From J027 sp034437655 (GTDB taxonomy: Bacteria > Chloroflexota > Anaerolineae > Aggregatilineales > J027): a DNA stretch of 64,000 bases. Of this stretch, positions 1 to 9,108 are shown piece after piece; within the stretch, counting starts at the first letter, position 1, and each line of letters begins with the position of its first letter. The notes beneath the pieces are model-generated. The model worked only from the letters and a program-made list of their open reading frames with translations. It was not told the DNA's origin and did no database searches. Location: NCBI GenBank assembly GCA_034437655.1, contig DAOTTU010000085.1, forward strand, positions 62,001-126,000. Reading direction: 5' to 3'. The position numbers and the translations under genes were made by a program.

Positions 1-877
1 ATCGTTCCTTAAAAGACTTTGCGTCGAGTTGCAAGAGGTCGTCAAGAGATGGCGCTATGTGTTCAATATCAGCGGGGAAGAAATCCGTTTCGAGGCTTTG
101 CACAGCAAATCGATTCCAGGGGCATACGTCCTGGCAAACATCGCAGCCATACACCCAGTTCTGCATTAACGGCCGCAGGTGTTTGGGGACGCTGCCCTTG
201 AGTTCAATCGTCAGGTAACTGATGCAACGCCGCGCATCCAGCACATAGGGACGCGGGAAAGCATCAGTAGGGCAAGCGGTCAGGCAACGGGTGCAGGTAC
301 CACACATGGTTTCACGGTGTGGTTGATCATAATCTTCGGCGTCAAAAGCATATGTGGTCAAGATTTCGCCGAGGAAAAAGTATGAGCCACGGCGCGGGTG
401 AATTAGCATCGTGTTTTTGCCAACAAAACCAAGACCGGCCTGTTGCGCGTGGCTTCGTTCGAGGATGGCCCCCGTATCTACATAAACCCGCCATTGCACG
501 TCGTCCACGAGTTGAGCTTGCAACCATTCGGCCAGTGATTTCAGCCGGGGCAGCATGAGATCGTGGTAATCTACCCCCCAAGCATAATTTGAAATACGCC
601 CGCGTGTGGGGTCGTTTAGTACGTCATCTGAAGGGGAAAGGGTACTGTAGTCCAGCGCAACCATAATCAGTGTCTGTACTTCTGGCACAATGACATTCAA
701 ATCTTCGCGCCGAATTTGACGATCATCACGTGCCAGATACCCCATTTTGCCGTGCATCCCTGCCGCAATCCATTCACGGTAGGCCTGCAATGTAGGAGAC
801 GGCCGCGCCGGGGTCAACCCGATTCGATTGAATCCCAATGCTGCGGCCTGTTGGTGCAACTGCTCTTTCAAGCGCAT
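1..877 (-). CDS. queG: Epoxyqueuosine reductase QueG (3' end outside window)
   Basis: Last step of queuosine biosynthesis: reduces epoxyqueuosine to queuosine in tRNA, using cobalamin and two [4Fe-4S] clusters in the cytosol. About 292 residues are visible; the C-terminal part lies beyond position 1. The reverse strand reads an N-terminal MRLKEQLHQQAAALGFNRIG, a first ferredoxin-like motif CGTCTRCLTACPT near residue 190 followed by PYVLDARRCISYLTIE, and a second cluster motif CDVCQDVCPWN close to the window edge, in the order seen in QueG. The ATG at 877 is the only sensible start because an in-frame stop lies just upstream. No strong Shine-Dalgarno is seen. The gene follows a molybdoprotein gene on the same strand, 69 bp away, with an AT-rich palindrome in the gap. 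Confidence 0.95.
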   Translation of the reverse strand, partial: MRLKEQLHQQAAALGFNRIGLTPARPSPTLQAYREWIAAGMHGKMGYLARDDRQIRREDLNVIVPEVQTLIMVALDYSTLSPSDDVLNDPTRGRISNYAWGVDYHDLMLPRLKSLAEWLQAQLVDDVQWRVYVDTGAILERSHAQQAGLGFVGKNTMLIHPRRGSYFFLGEILTTYAFDAEDYDQPHRETMCGTCTRCLTACPTDAFPRPYVLDARRCISYLTIELKGSVPKHLRPLMQNWVYGCDVCQDVCPWNRFAVQSLETDFFPADIEHIAPSLDDLLQLDAKSFKER

Positions 878-905
878 AGGCTTTGCTCTGGGGATGATGT
901 AGAGG

Positions 906-924
906 CATTATTTACCAAATAATG
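906..924. promoter_or_regulatory. AT-rich perfect palindrome in the queG leader
   Basis: CATTATTT-acc-AAATAATG is a perfect 8-bp inverted repeat with a 3-nt centre, placed 29 bp upstream of the queG start. No U-tract follows on the minus strand, so it looks more like an operator or a small RNA hairpin than an intrinsic terminator. Function is inferred only from symmetry and position. Confidence 0.4.
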
Positions 925-946
925 ACGCCACAGCACCAGCCGCCTT

Positions 947-1597
947 TCAAAAACCACCACGATACCGTTCTTCACGCCATATGTTGGCGATGTTGTTATA
1001 GCCAGCATTCTCCCAGAAGCCGGGACGGTCTTCAGCCGTAAATTCTATGCCACGAATCCATTTACCGCCCTTCCACAGATAACGGTCGGTGTCAACTTTC
1101 TTGCCGGGCACTGCCCCCATCAAACCACGCAACGGGTAGCCATGCTCGGGGTCCAGCGGTTCATCTTGATAGCGATAGGCCAGCAAGAAATTGTCTGCCA
1201 GCACCGCTTCCAATGATGTATTGGTCGTGTAGCCGAATTCACAATGTTGGATCATAAAGCGGGCTTCTGGCTTCAGCGTAATATACCCGTGATCAATCAA
1301 GTCCTGCACATGCACGCCTTCCCATTCGGTATCAAACTTGCTCCAGCGTGTAACACAATGAAGATCAAGGGTCATTGTGCGCGTCGGGAGTTGTGTAAAT
1401 TCTTCCCATGTCCATGTCACAGGTTCTTCAACAAGGCCGGTGACCTTGAATGTCCAGTTATCAAGCGTTTGGTAGGTCGGTGTCGGCCCATAGTGCAGTA
1501 CTGGAAATTTAAGTGTGACGGACTGCCCCGGTGGAAGCCGCCCTTCATCACGGACACGATTTTCGAGTTCGCGGCGGTCTTGAAAGTTTTTAAACAT
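947..1597 (-). CDS. Sulfite-oxidase-family molybdopterin oxidoreductase
   Basis: A 216-residue protein that is essentially one oxidoreductase molybdopterin-binding domain (the fold of sulfite oxidase and MsrP). Residues around 76-90 contain LDLHCVTRWSK with Cys81 in the place of the Mo-ligating cysteine. Further on are YPLRGLMGAVPGKK and KWIRGIEF, typical of the C-terminal part of this domain. There is no signal peptide and no dimerisation domain, so it resembles small cytosolic YuiH-like members whose substrates are mostly unknown. The start is well supported: AAGGAG sits just upstream of the ATG at 1597. It is transcribed toward queG; a divergent hypothetical gene starts at 1751. Confidence 0.9.
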   Translation of the reverse strand: MFKNFQDRRELENRVRDEGRLPPGQSVTLKFPVLHYGPTPTYQTLDNWTFKVTGLVEEPVTWTWEEFTQLPTRTMTLDLHCVTRWSKFDTEWEGVHVQDLIDHGYITLKPEARFMIQHCEFGYTTNTSLEAVLADNFLLAYRYQDEPLDPEHGYPLRGLMGAVPGKKVDTDRYLWKGGKWIRGIEFTAEDRPGFWENAGYNNIANIWREERYRGGF

Positions 1598-1750
1598 ATA
1601 TCTGCTCCTTAGGAGAACAATTAAATTAGGTGGTTTTCAACATTTTAGGGTAGAGTTTGGGCAAATATCTACTATGTATCAGGATGATATCTATTGTAAC
1701 CTATCTGTCGCGTACGGTTGTTGCACTAGCTTGCGCTCAAAGGAAACCTA

Positions 1751-2977
1751 ATGTCGGAAATCGAAAGTAATGATATTCAGTTTTTTGTCCTTATCCCGGT
1801 CTTTATCACCGACGATTTCTATCGAATGCTTGACCCGGATGAACATGTAGACACCGAATACGCAACCCAACTCTCCGACCGTCGCAGCATCACCACACGC
1901 CCTATCCCGGAAATGTTTCAACCGTTGTTCATCACCGACGACTTCAAAGCCACGTTTCGCCCAACGGCGCTTGATCTCAAACAGGTTAACGAACAACAAG
2001 AGGTACAGGCTATCTTACCAGAGTTAAGTTTTGTTGTGCGCTTCAAATGGCGCTATGAAACGCTATGCAACTTTGGGTTACTGGTGCTAGAATTTCAGCC
2101 GCCGCCGTATACCTCCATGCAACAGATGAATGACCTCATTGATGTGATCCAACACGATGTCTTTAGCTGGTCAGACGACGCCGACTGGCTGCTTCCACAT
2201 GCGTCCATTACCACTATGCTCGACATTCCACCCGATGAACCACTCGGACTATCGGTGCTGGTGAGCGCCTTTGCTCGGCTGCTCAACTTTAAGCCGATTG
2301 TGAAGTCCGAGCATCCGTTTGTAGCAAATCTATTGCAGATGAACATTCATGGCGGCGACGATTTCTATGAAGCGTCACAAGATTTTGGTGAATATTTGCT
2401 CCAACACCGCCTCAGTCATCTGTCCGCATTATTTGGTTTCCATGAGGAACAAGATGCGTTTAGCGGCAACAACTGGCGCTGTGCCCAAAACCTTGACATG
2501 TGTGGCTGGTACGAATGGCAACCCCCCAGCCACCGTGATACCCCGCTGATGCAATATCGCCACGCGCCCGAAAACTTCTTTACCAACAGCACAGAACACC
2601 GCCGCGCCGCCCGCCGTGTATTTAAGATAACCACAATGGACTATATTGCAGCCCGTACGGTGTCACATTTGCTGGCCAGTAAAGGCGAGTCGGCTGCACT
2701 GCGTCGACAAATACTCGCGGTGTGCAAAGAACAAGCGCGTCAGTCGCCGGCGTCTTATGAAATCATGCATCGGCTATCGCAACTCGAAGCCCGTTATATA
2801 CTGCTCAGCGCGAATATCACCAACCCTGACTGGGTGCTAGAAAACCCCTTTGGGGAGGGTAATCGCTTCGTTCAGATGATGCAATACATGTCAACAGCGT
2901 ATGGTATCCATACTCATGTCAATGCGCTCCGACAACAACTGGAGCTTTTTGACAAAATGCTAGATCGTTGCCTGTAA
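1751..2977 (+). CDS. Hypothetical protein, 408 residues
   Basis: I do not recognise a family. The protein has no signal peptide and no obvious membrane segment, is rich in aromatic and acidic residues, and looks like a soluble cytosolic protein with a mostly helical C-terminal half (about residues 290-408). The ATG at 1751 is preceded by AAAGGAAACCTA, a usable ribosome-binding site. It is divergent from the molybdoprotein gene and followed 100 bp later by another hypothetical gene on the same strand. The codon pattern and uninterrupted length leave little doubt that it is a real gene. Confidence 0.8.
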   Translation: MSEIESNDIQFFVLIPVFITDDFYRMLDPDEHVDTEYATQLSDRRSITTRPIPEMFQPLFITDDFKATFRPTALDLKQVNEQQEVQAILPELSFVVRFKWRYETLCNFGLLVLEFQPPPYTSMQQMNDLIDVIQHDVFSWSDDADWLLPHASITTMLDIPPDEPLGLSVLVSAFARLLNFKPIVKSEHPFVANLLQMNIHGGDDFYEASQDFGEYLLQHRLSHLSALFGFHEEQDAFSGNNWRCAQNLDMCGWYEWQPPSHRDTPLMQYRHAPENFFTNSTEHRRAARRVFKITTMDYIAARTVSHLLASKGESAALRRQILAVCKEQARQSPASYEIMHRLSQLEARYILLSANITNPDWVLENPFGEGNRFVQMMQYMSTAYGIHTHVNALRQQLELFDKMLDRCL

Positions 2978-3077
2978 ATCAACAGCAGAGGCCGCTAAAA
3001 TAGCGCCGCAACAGTCGTAGCTCGATAATTTTTGATGCAACCTGCACATCCATAATATATACAAGGAAAACTTTCCG

Positions 3078-4265
3078 ATGAATCGACGTGGACTTAAACG
3101 TTCTCAGCTTGTGGCAACCGGGGTGGCACTGCTGATTTCCGTCATCTTTATTGTGACGCTTGTCGCACCCGGCCCCACAGTTTCGAACGTCATCCCAACA
3201 CCTGACACACGCGATAACAACGCTTCGTCTAACACTTTTGAACCCACCGACGCTGCCGAAAACATCGCCAATTCTGAGCCCTATGTGCATCCCAGCGGTA
3301 TCTTCCAGTCCTACCGCCCCGCTATCGGGCAATGGCAACTGCTCAGCAACACCAGTAACGCCGTTGAAGGCGAGCGCGGACAGGTTGTTGATGCACGGTT
3401 CCGTGGCAATCGGAGTTGCGCAGTCATCCATGTGCTGGCAGAAGTCAACGGTGGCTATGAATCCATTGAAGACCTCGATAGTGTTCTGGACGACACCTAT
3501 TTCGCCGAAGCATGGGGGCAATATGGCTCATGGGAAGAAGCCTCGCGCAATGTGCTTGAAGACCGTATCGAAGTAGAATTCACTCTCCGGCAACCCGCTG
3601 ACCTCAGCGTACAATGCCCGGACACCTATCATGCGCGCACCATTTCATGGGTCTCAAACGGCACCGCACAGCACGTTCGCTTTGTGGTTCGTAATGATGA
3701 CCGCGACTCGCTACAACGCCTTGAAGCGCTTGTGGTGCCTTCGTTTATCACTTACCCGCATAACATCAATGCCCTGGGCAATAATTGGCGTGTGCAAGAC
3801 GAAACTGAGGACGCACACTTTTTCCTGCTCCCCTCTACGGGTTTTACGCAAGACACAAGTCGCTCCACGGATGAGCGGTTAGTGTATACCGGGACGATCA
3901 GTGCCAGCAACACAACCGTTGCTGTTGAAATGATCCCCGACACAACCTTCGCCGATCAAGACGAAGCCGAAGCCTGGCTTGGTGCATTTGTGCCAGACGA
4001 TGCCGAAATCCTGAGCCGCGACACAACAGCGCAGTCCTACGCGAGTGGCTACCTGTTCAGCTATGAATTCCGCGACGCAGAAGGGGTGGCAACGGCCGCT
4101 GCCGCCAGCCTCTTGAACGATGCAGACGGCAACCTGCATTTTCTGGAAATTCAAATCGCCGGGGCGCAGACTGACCTTCTGGAAACAAGCGAGGATGTTG
4201 ACTTTGTGACGGATCTTGGTAGCGGCGTCGTTCGCTCGTTCACAGTGATGATTCCCTCTTATTAA
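3078..4265 (+). CDS. Membrane-anchored extracytoplasmic hypothetical protein
   Basis: A 395-residue protein with a basic N-terminus (MNRRGLKRSQ) and one hydrophobic segment at about residues 12-33, then a polar Asn/Thr/Pro-rich linker (about 35-70) and a long domain of mixed strands that should lie outside the membrane. There is no lipobox, so an uncleaved anchor is likely. AAGGAAAA lies about 9 nt before the ATG, in an AT-rich stretch (CATAATATATAC) that could hold a -10 box. The gene ends 28 bp before a convergent gene. Family unknown; the C-terminal region is compatible with a PsbP/MOG1-like stress-protein fold, but this is only an impression. Confidence 0.75.
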   Translation: MNRRGLKRSQLVATGVALLISVIFIVTLVAPGPTVSNVIPTPDTRDNNASSNTFEPTDAAENIANSEPYVHPSGIFQSYRPAIGQWQLLSNTSNAVEGERGQVVDARFRGNRSCAVIHVLAEVNGGYESIEDLDSVLDDTYFAEAWGQYGSWEEASRNVLEDRIEVEFTLRQPADLSVQCPDTYHARTISWVSNGTAQHVRFVVRNDDRDSLQRLEALVVPSFITYPHNINALGNNWRVQDETEDAHFFLLPSTGFTQDTSRSTDERLVYTGTISASNTTVAVEMIPDTTFADQDEAEAWLGAFVPDDAEILSRDTTAQSYASGYLFSYEFRDAEGVATAAAASLLNDADGNLHFLEIQIAGAQTDLLETSEDVDFVTDLGSGVVRSFTVMIPSY

Positions 4266-4289
4266 ACTACTCATCACTGCAACAGCATT

Positions 4290-4315
4290 GGGGTCAGGGA
4301 TAGGGTACTGGCCCC
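4290..4315. terminator. GC-rich hairpin between convergent genes
   Basis: GGGGTCAG and CTGGCCCC form an 8-bp stem (one G-U pair) around a 10-nt loop, overlapping the last codons of the minus-strand membrane protein, 25 bp after the plus-strand stop. Neither side has a U-tract, so termination is only possible; it may simply reflect coding sequence. Confidence 0.3.
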
Positions 4316-6219
4316 AGTAGTGCTGTGTCATCTTCTGCATCCATCCCCCGCACCAGTGGTGTATCATCTGAATGTATAGCCCGCACCTGCAACGTCCATT
4401 GCACCGGCATTGAGACAGGCGGCACTGGCACCACCAACACCTCACTGATAACATCGCCTTGCTGCCAGCATGTTGTCAAATAGTTGCCATTTTGTGGGTA
4501 CCAGTAAAAGGGCTCGCTGACAATTTCACCATCAATTTCATTTTCAGCACGCGCGATCAGTTCGAGTTGATAGGGGCGTTCAGTTGGTGCAATTCCTTCC
4601 CACTGTAGTTCAAGCGTAATTATTTGATTCGATGGATCGGCCACGTAGCGATACCCTGCCAGCGCAAATTCGCCCGCATAATCTCGCGCTTCAAAATGTG
4701 CGTCTACTGCGATCAGTTCGCGAAAATCTAATGTCGCTACGTCGGTGCGCGGGCCATCGACAGGTGGATTCATGTCAAAGGCAACGACAGGTAGTACCGT
4801 CGCCATCACCCCCACGCTGAGCAATTGTGCCCCAAACAACGGCATATCCCAGAACTTGCCTTGCTGTTGGAGGATGTCTACCCCGCTCAACAGAATAAAC
4901 GGCACAAAAAACAACCAGATGCGTGCTGATTCTGCACGGGTAATGCCAGATAGATCTAATACGAGAATGGTCAGAATCAGCGAAAAGACCAGCACATCAA
5001 CCAACTGCAAACCTGATGCCCCTGCACGCAGTCGTTGAACCGCCTGCCACAGCCCCCATGCGCCAAGTGCCACCAATGGCCACCCGGCAAACATCAACAT
5101 ATCGTAGACATGCAGCACCAGCCAGACCCAGTAGTTACGCTCAATGTCGAGATGGGTGTCAAACGTGACTGCCAGCAAATCCCAAGGGGTTAGTCCAGTG
5201 TAGAAACCGAACAGAAGCCACGTGACACTCAACCCAACGCCAAAGTATAGCCCCACCTGCACTGCCCACCAGAAGGAGCCTTCGGGGCGCACGAACGCAT
5301 ACCAGTAGATCAGTGTGAAGAATCCATATAGCCCCAACAGTGGCAGCACGGCAAAGTTCAAAAACGTCATAATAGATGTGACAAGCCCTGCCAGCACCAC
5401 CCACGCCATCTGTTGGCGACGTAGGCCGGCAATCAAACCAGACAGCGCCGTAACCGCTAGCAACGGGTAGAGTGTGTTCCAGGTCGGTGCAAAGAGCAAT
5501 AACGATGGCACCACTGCCCACCACGCCGTGAGCCGTGCGGCTTGTTGGGTCGTCGCGCCCAACTGCCCGGCTATGATGAACAAGGGCAAAATTGCCAATC
5601 CCGCCCACAGCGGCATCAGCATACCAAACCCCGCACTGACCATCTGCCCCCGGTCATATTCCATAACATTAAGCGTGCTGCATTGATAGTCGCGGAGGGA
5701 CATACTCAGTGGCTGTGCAATGGGGTCAATTGGGTCAAGGGCGTCGGCCGTCCAATGATGTACGAGGGCCTTACCCGGCGGGCTTGTTGTGAAATGGGTA
5801 ATCGTCAGGTCTTGTGACTCGCGCATCACGTCTGGCCAGCGATTCAGGGACTCATGCACGCCTTCCTCTGCCAGAAAGCGCACCGCCACGGTACTCGCCC
5901 CGGTCTGGACAGGTGACACTGTATGCGAGAACAACATAAAAAAAGCGTCGTTGCGGATGTTCTGCACACCCAGCGCAATAACAAAGGCCCCGGTGATTCC
6001 CCATAGCAAATGCAGCACCACCCATGCATCATAACGCCGGAGTACCCACACCCCAGCGCCATACAATGCTAGCACACCTGCAAGCACAGCAACCGGGCCA
6101 TAATCCTCTGGTTGGCGGTAAGGCCAGCGCCACCCCCACCCACCGCGCAGTTCTGGCACAACGTCCAGTGCCAGCAGCGTTAAGAAAACGCCTGTAAACG
6201 CGATCACCCATCTGCGCAT
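4294..6219 (-). CDS. Multi-pass membrane protein, glycosyltransferase-like (GT-C type)
   Basis: A 641-residue protein with about ten hydrophobic segments spread over residues 5-460, followed by a soluble C-terminal domain of about 150 residues. The layout, with a large loop after the first helices (about residues 110-190, ending at the DYQCSTLNVMEYDRG stretch), resembles PMT/ArnT-like GT-C transferases that use polyprenyl-phosphate sugars. I see no decisive catalytic motif, so the substrate is unknown. The C-terminal domain is probably extracytoplasmic. AGGAAAC lies upstream of the ATG. It is the last gene of a possible minus-strand run starting at 7660, 53 bp after the molybdoprotein. Confidence 0.65.
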   Translation of the reverse strand: MRRWVIAFTGVFLTLLALDVVPELRGGWGWRWPYRQPEDYGPVAVLAGVLALYGAGVWVLRRYDAWVVLHLLWGITGAFVIALGVQNIRNDAFFMLFSHTVSPVQTGASTVAVRFLAEEGVHESLNRWPDVMRESQDLTITHFTTSPPGKALVHHWTADALDPIDPIAQPLSMSLRDYQCSTLNVMEYDRGQMVSAGFGMLMPLWAGLAILPLFIIAGQLGATTQQAARLTAWWAVVPSLLLFAPTWNTLYPLLAVTALSGLIAGLRRQQMAWVVLAGLVTSIMTFLNFAVLPLLGLYGFFTLIYWYAFVRPEGSFWWAVQVGLYFGVGLSVTWLLFGFYTGLTPWDLLAVTFDTHLDIERNYWVWLVLHVYDMLMFAGWPLVALGAWGLWQAVQRLRAGASGLQLVDVLVFSLILTILVLDLSGITRAESARIWLFFVPFILLSGVDILQQQGKFWDMPLFGAQLLSVGVMATVLPVVAFDMNPPVDGPRTDVATLDFRELIAVDAHFEARDYAGEFALAGYRYVADPSNQIITLELQWEGIAPTERPYQLELIARAENEIDGEIVSEPFYWYPQNGNYLTTCWQQGDVISEVLVVPVPPVSMPVQWTLQVRAIHSDDTPLVRGMDAEDDTALLGPVPYP

Positions 6220-6272
6220 GGTCTAGTTTCCTGAGAGTCAGATTGTTCAAAGCACCGCGAAGTGTAGCGGTA

Positions 6273-7136
6273 TCAAGCGCCGGGTTCAAGCACCTGTACG
6301 ATAACATGGCATTCCGCCGGGGAAGCGTCATCTGCTGTTATGGCACGCACCGTCGCCTGAAAATGCCCCGCAACAGCGAAGGTATACTGAAACCGCCACT
6401 TTGCTGCCACCAGTGGGTTATGAGAGGCAAGACTCGCAACAGGTGTCCACAGTCCACCATCTATTGAAAAGGCAACATCTGTAATCTGTTGGTCGCCAGC
6501 AAAAGCCAAGCCGCTGACAAAGATAGGACGGTCAGCATACAAGGGTTCAGTCAAGGAGTCGCAACGGATATGCGGCTGGATGTTGTAGTCGGCGTTGCGT
6601 GCAGCCGCAGGCACATCTCGCAGCAGGTCAATTCGGCGCACATGTTCCATTGCAGGCAAACAATATAGCCCCGGTATCAACACACGGAGAGGACCACCTT
6701 CTCCTGAGAGCAGCCGACGCCCCGCAACACCCCATGCCAAAAATGTATCGCGCCCCAGAACTATTTCCGCCGGAAGCGTCAGGCGTTCACCATAAACATT
6801 GGTAAACCGTACCCCCAACACATCATGCAACGAGACATCTTGCAGGACGTGTTGCAACACCCCACCATGCCATGTCGCAGTGGAGACATAACCGCCATTT
6901 TCTGGGTTTCCGGGGGCCACGATTGTGCGTGCGCTGGTTTGGTTCAAGCGCTTCTGTACAGCATCAATCGTCAAAAACTGCGCCACCAAGCCAGCATCAT
7001 GTTGTACTTCAAGACGCCAGTGGTTCGCATTCACTATCCGTTTAGTGTGCGAGGGTGAGGCGTGAATTGGTACTTGTGATGCACGTTGTGGTGTTTTTCC
7101 CTGCAAGAACTGTCGGCGCGACAACAACGCACTCAT
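6273..7136 (-). CDS. Molybdopterin-oxidoreductase-like protein lacking the Mo-ligating Cys
   Basis: A 287-residue protein with a sulfite-oxidase-type Mo-binding domain (about 35-180) and a C-terminal Mo-co dimerisation domain (about 190-285, with FSIDGGLWTPVASL). In the family the molybdenum ligand lies in T-L-x-C-x-G-N; here the same place reads TIVAPGN, with Ala74 instead of Cys. The N-terminus, MSALLSRRQFLQGK, looks like a twin-arginine motif, but no hydrophobic segment follows, so export is doubtful. The start overlaps the stop of the upstream membrane-protein gene (ATGA), implying translational coupling. It is either a non-catalytic derivative or an enzyme with unusual Mo ligation. Confidence 0.8.
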   Translation of the reverse strand: MSALLSRRQFLQGKTPQRASQVPIHASPSHTKRIVNANHWRLEVQHDAGLVAQFLTIDAVQKRLNQTSARTIVAPGNPENGGYVSTATWHGGVLQHVLQDVSLHDVLGVRFTNVYGERLTLPAEIVLGRDTFLAWGVAGRRLLSGEGGPLRVLIPGLYCLPAMEHVRRIDLLRDVPAAARNADYNIQPHIRCDSLTEPLYADRPIFVSGLAFAGDQQITDVAFSIDGGLWTPVASLASHNPLVAAKWRFQYTFAVAGHFQATVRAITADDASPAECHVIVQVLEPGA

Positions 7137-7660
7137 GACTGCCGCACCGTGCGTGGACGGATAAACAACCCACGAATTACCACAGATAAGCCAAGCGTGA
7201 TGAGAATGATTCCGGCTACAGTTTCACCAAATGTGGCAATTTCCTGCGCCTCTAGCAAAAAACTCAAGCTCACACCGGCCACCGTCGCGCCGGCCACAAA
7301 AGCAGTCGCATCACGTCGGATCACTGAAACAAGCGCCCAGATGATCGCAACACCTAACGCAACCGCCGGCCACCACTCCGCCGCCTGTCCGGATATTGCA
7401 TTCAGATTCAACAACGTGAAAAATACCCCGCCAACGATCAATGCGGTTGCCAGCACGAAGATCGTAAAGCGTGGCATCTGTTGTAATAGCCCACCCCGCC
7501 GCCGCAAACGACGCTTTTTTGGGGCAGGGCGAGCAGGTTCCTGATAGTAGTCAGATGTAACCAGCGCCTGTTCATTGGGCTGCATTCTGCCTTCAACAAC
7601 ATCAGGGTCCACATTATTGGTTGAAAGTGGTTGCGTCTGTGAACGTTGTGGTTCAGCCAT
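7133..7660 (-). CDS. Four-helix membrane protein of unknown function
   Basis: A 175-residue protein: a polar N-terminal tail of about 60 residues ending in a strongly basic patch (KKRRLRRR, residues 48-55), then four hydrophobic segments at roughly 65-85, 95-112, 117-137 and 142-163. The basic patch would keep the tail in the cytosol. It overlaps the downstream molybdoprotein-like gene by 4 bp and is probably co-transcribed with it; a partnership between the two is an inference. No family recognised. Confidence 0.7.
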   Translation of the reverse strand: MAEPQRSQTQPLSTNNVDPDVVEGRMQPNEQALVTSDYYQEPARPAPKKRRLRRRGGLLQQMPRFTIFVLATALIVGGVFFTLLNLNAISGQAAEWWPAVALGVAIIWALVSVIRRDATAFVAGATVAGVSLSFLLEAQEIATFGETVAGIILITLGLSVVIRGLFIRPRTVRQS

Positions 7661-7741
7661 ATCCAGTGCTTTCTATATATCAACAACTGGACGCATTCTA
7701 GCGCATCTTGTCAGAATGTGCAGCATGGCGGCTGGAGTGGC

Positions 7742-9022
7742 TCACGAGCGCTGCCGACGCCCTTTACGCTTGTATTTGCCTTTGCTGTTCTTCTTGCGCG
7801 ATGGTCCTTTGCCAGCACCATCCATTTTCACCAACAACGGCTGAAATTCACCCAGCGTTTCGACCAGATCAGATTGCGCAGCCATCACCTGTTGAATGTC
7901 TTTGTAGGCACCGGGAGCCTCATCTAGCCCCGCCGCAAGCAGTTCGACGCCTTTTTTCTTCAACTGGCGTTCGATATCATCCCATTCAAAATGCTTAATG
8001 GCTTGCACTCTGGAAAGTTGACGCCCCGCTCCATGCGCCGCTGAATTGAGAGATTCAGCATTGCCTTTACCCCGCACCACAAAACCGGGGTCACGCATGG
8101 TGCCGGGAATCACACTAAAAACACCCTCTGCGGCCGGTGTCGCGCCTTTTCGATGCACATATAGCGTTTCGCCATTATGTTCTTCTTCCCACGCAAAATT
8201 ATGGTGATTCTCAATTCCACCCAGAACATCAAGCCGCAGAGCCTCAATAATTTTATTGTGGATAACCGCATGGTTAGCACTGGCATAGCGCCCGGACAGT
8301 TGCATTGCCCGCCAGTATTCCTGGCCAAAATGGCTATTCATATCAAGCCACGCAAGGTGCTGATAATCTTTAGGGAGTTCGGGGTGTAGGCTGATCGCTA
8401 GCGCGGTGAAGTGTTCGGCGATTTGAAAACCCAGGCCTCGGCTACCGCTATGGCTCAGCAGCGCCAGATATTTACCGGGTGGAATCTGGCCAAAGGTGCG
8501 CGACCCCTCATCGTTATCATTGCCAGTGCCGTCGAATTCCTCATGCACGGTCAGCGCCCCAAATTCAACGAAATGGTTACCAGAACCGCTGGTACCAAGC
8601 TGCCGCCACGCCTTGTCTTTCAGACCGTGTACACTTTCAAGCGTTTGGAAAGCGTCATCGTCCATCACGGCGTGATTGTGAGGTTGTTCATACCCTCTGC
8701 CCGTCCCGAAATGAGTGTTGCTTTCCAGAATCTTGCGGAACTTATCACGTTTTTGCCCCAGTATGTGCGGCGGTGTGTCAAAAATCGTCAGGCGCACCCG
8801 GCACGCGATGTCCATCCCAACAGCATAGGGAATAACAGCGTCTTTTGTAGCCAGCACCCCGCCAATCGGCAAACCATAGCCAGAGTGCGCATCTGGCATG
8901 AGCGCGCCGTGGGAAGCAATCGGGAGACGTGCAGCACGTTGCATCTGCTTCAGGGCATTGGGGTCAATGTTCTGTTTGCCCCAGATTTTATATGAGATTG
9001 CTTCGTCACGGATAACACTCAT
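7742..9022 (-). CDS. rtcB: RNA-splicing ligase RtcB
   Basis: GTP- and Mn-dependent ligase that joins 2',3'-cyclic phosphate or 3'-phosphate RNA ends to 5'-OH ends. All hallmark motifs are present in order: MPDAHSGYGLPIGG (42-55), GMDIAC with metal ligands Asp71 and Cys74, GSGNHF (146-151), HSGSRGLG (191-198), HHNFAW with HRKGATPA (273-297), and SAAHGAGR with His330 as the residue expected to carry GMP. At 426 residues it is typical of bacterial RtcB. Unusual is a C-terminal tail rich in Lys/Arg (about 409-426), perhaps for RNA binding. GGAGG precedes the ATG and a well-formed sigma70 promoter lies 34 bp upstream. No archease gene is in the window. Confidence 0.95.
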   Translation of the reverse strand: MSVIRDEAISYKIWGKQNIDPNALKQMQRAARLPIASHGALMPDAHSGYGLPIGGVLATKDAVIPYAVGMDIACRVRLTIFDTPPHILGQKRDKFRKILESNTHFGTGRGYEQPHNHAVMDDDAFQTLESVHGLKDKAWRQLGTSGSGNHFVEFGALTVHEEFDGTGNDNDEGSRTFGQIPPGKYLALLSHSGSRGLGFQIAEHFTALAISLHPELPKDYQHLAWLDMNSHFGQEYWRAMQLSGRYASANHAVIHNKIIEALRLDVLGGIENHHNFAWEEEHNGETLYVHRKGATPAAEGVFSVIPGTMRDPGFVVRGKGNAESLNSAAHGAGRQLSRVQAIKHFEWDDIERQLKKKGVELLAAGLDEAPGAYKDIQQVMAAQSDLVETLGEFQPLLVKMDGAGKGPSRKKNSKGKYKRKGRRQRS

Positions 9023-9055
9023 AGGAATCCTCCCTGCAATTATTGAGCAGATTAC

Positions 9056-9084
9056 AGTTTATGACACCTATTTCGCGTTGTCAA
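9056..9084 (-). promoter_or_regulatory. Sigma70 promoter of rtcB
   Basis: On the minus strand TTGACA (9084-9079) is separated by exactly 17 bp from TAAACT (9061-9056). The -35 box is a perfect match and the -10 box matches four of six positions. Transcription would begin near 9049, giving a leader of about 27 nt before the rtcB ATG. Confidence 0.7.
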
Positions 9085-9108
9085 CAAGTATATAGAGTTC
9101 AAAAAGGG

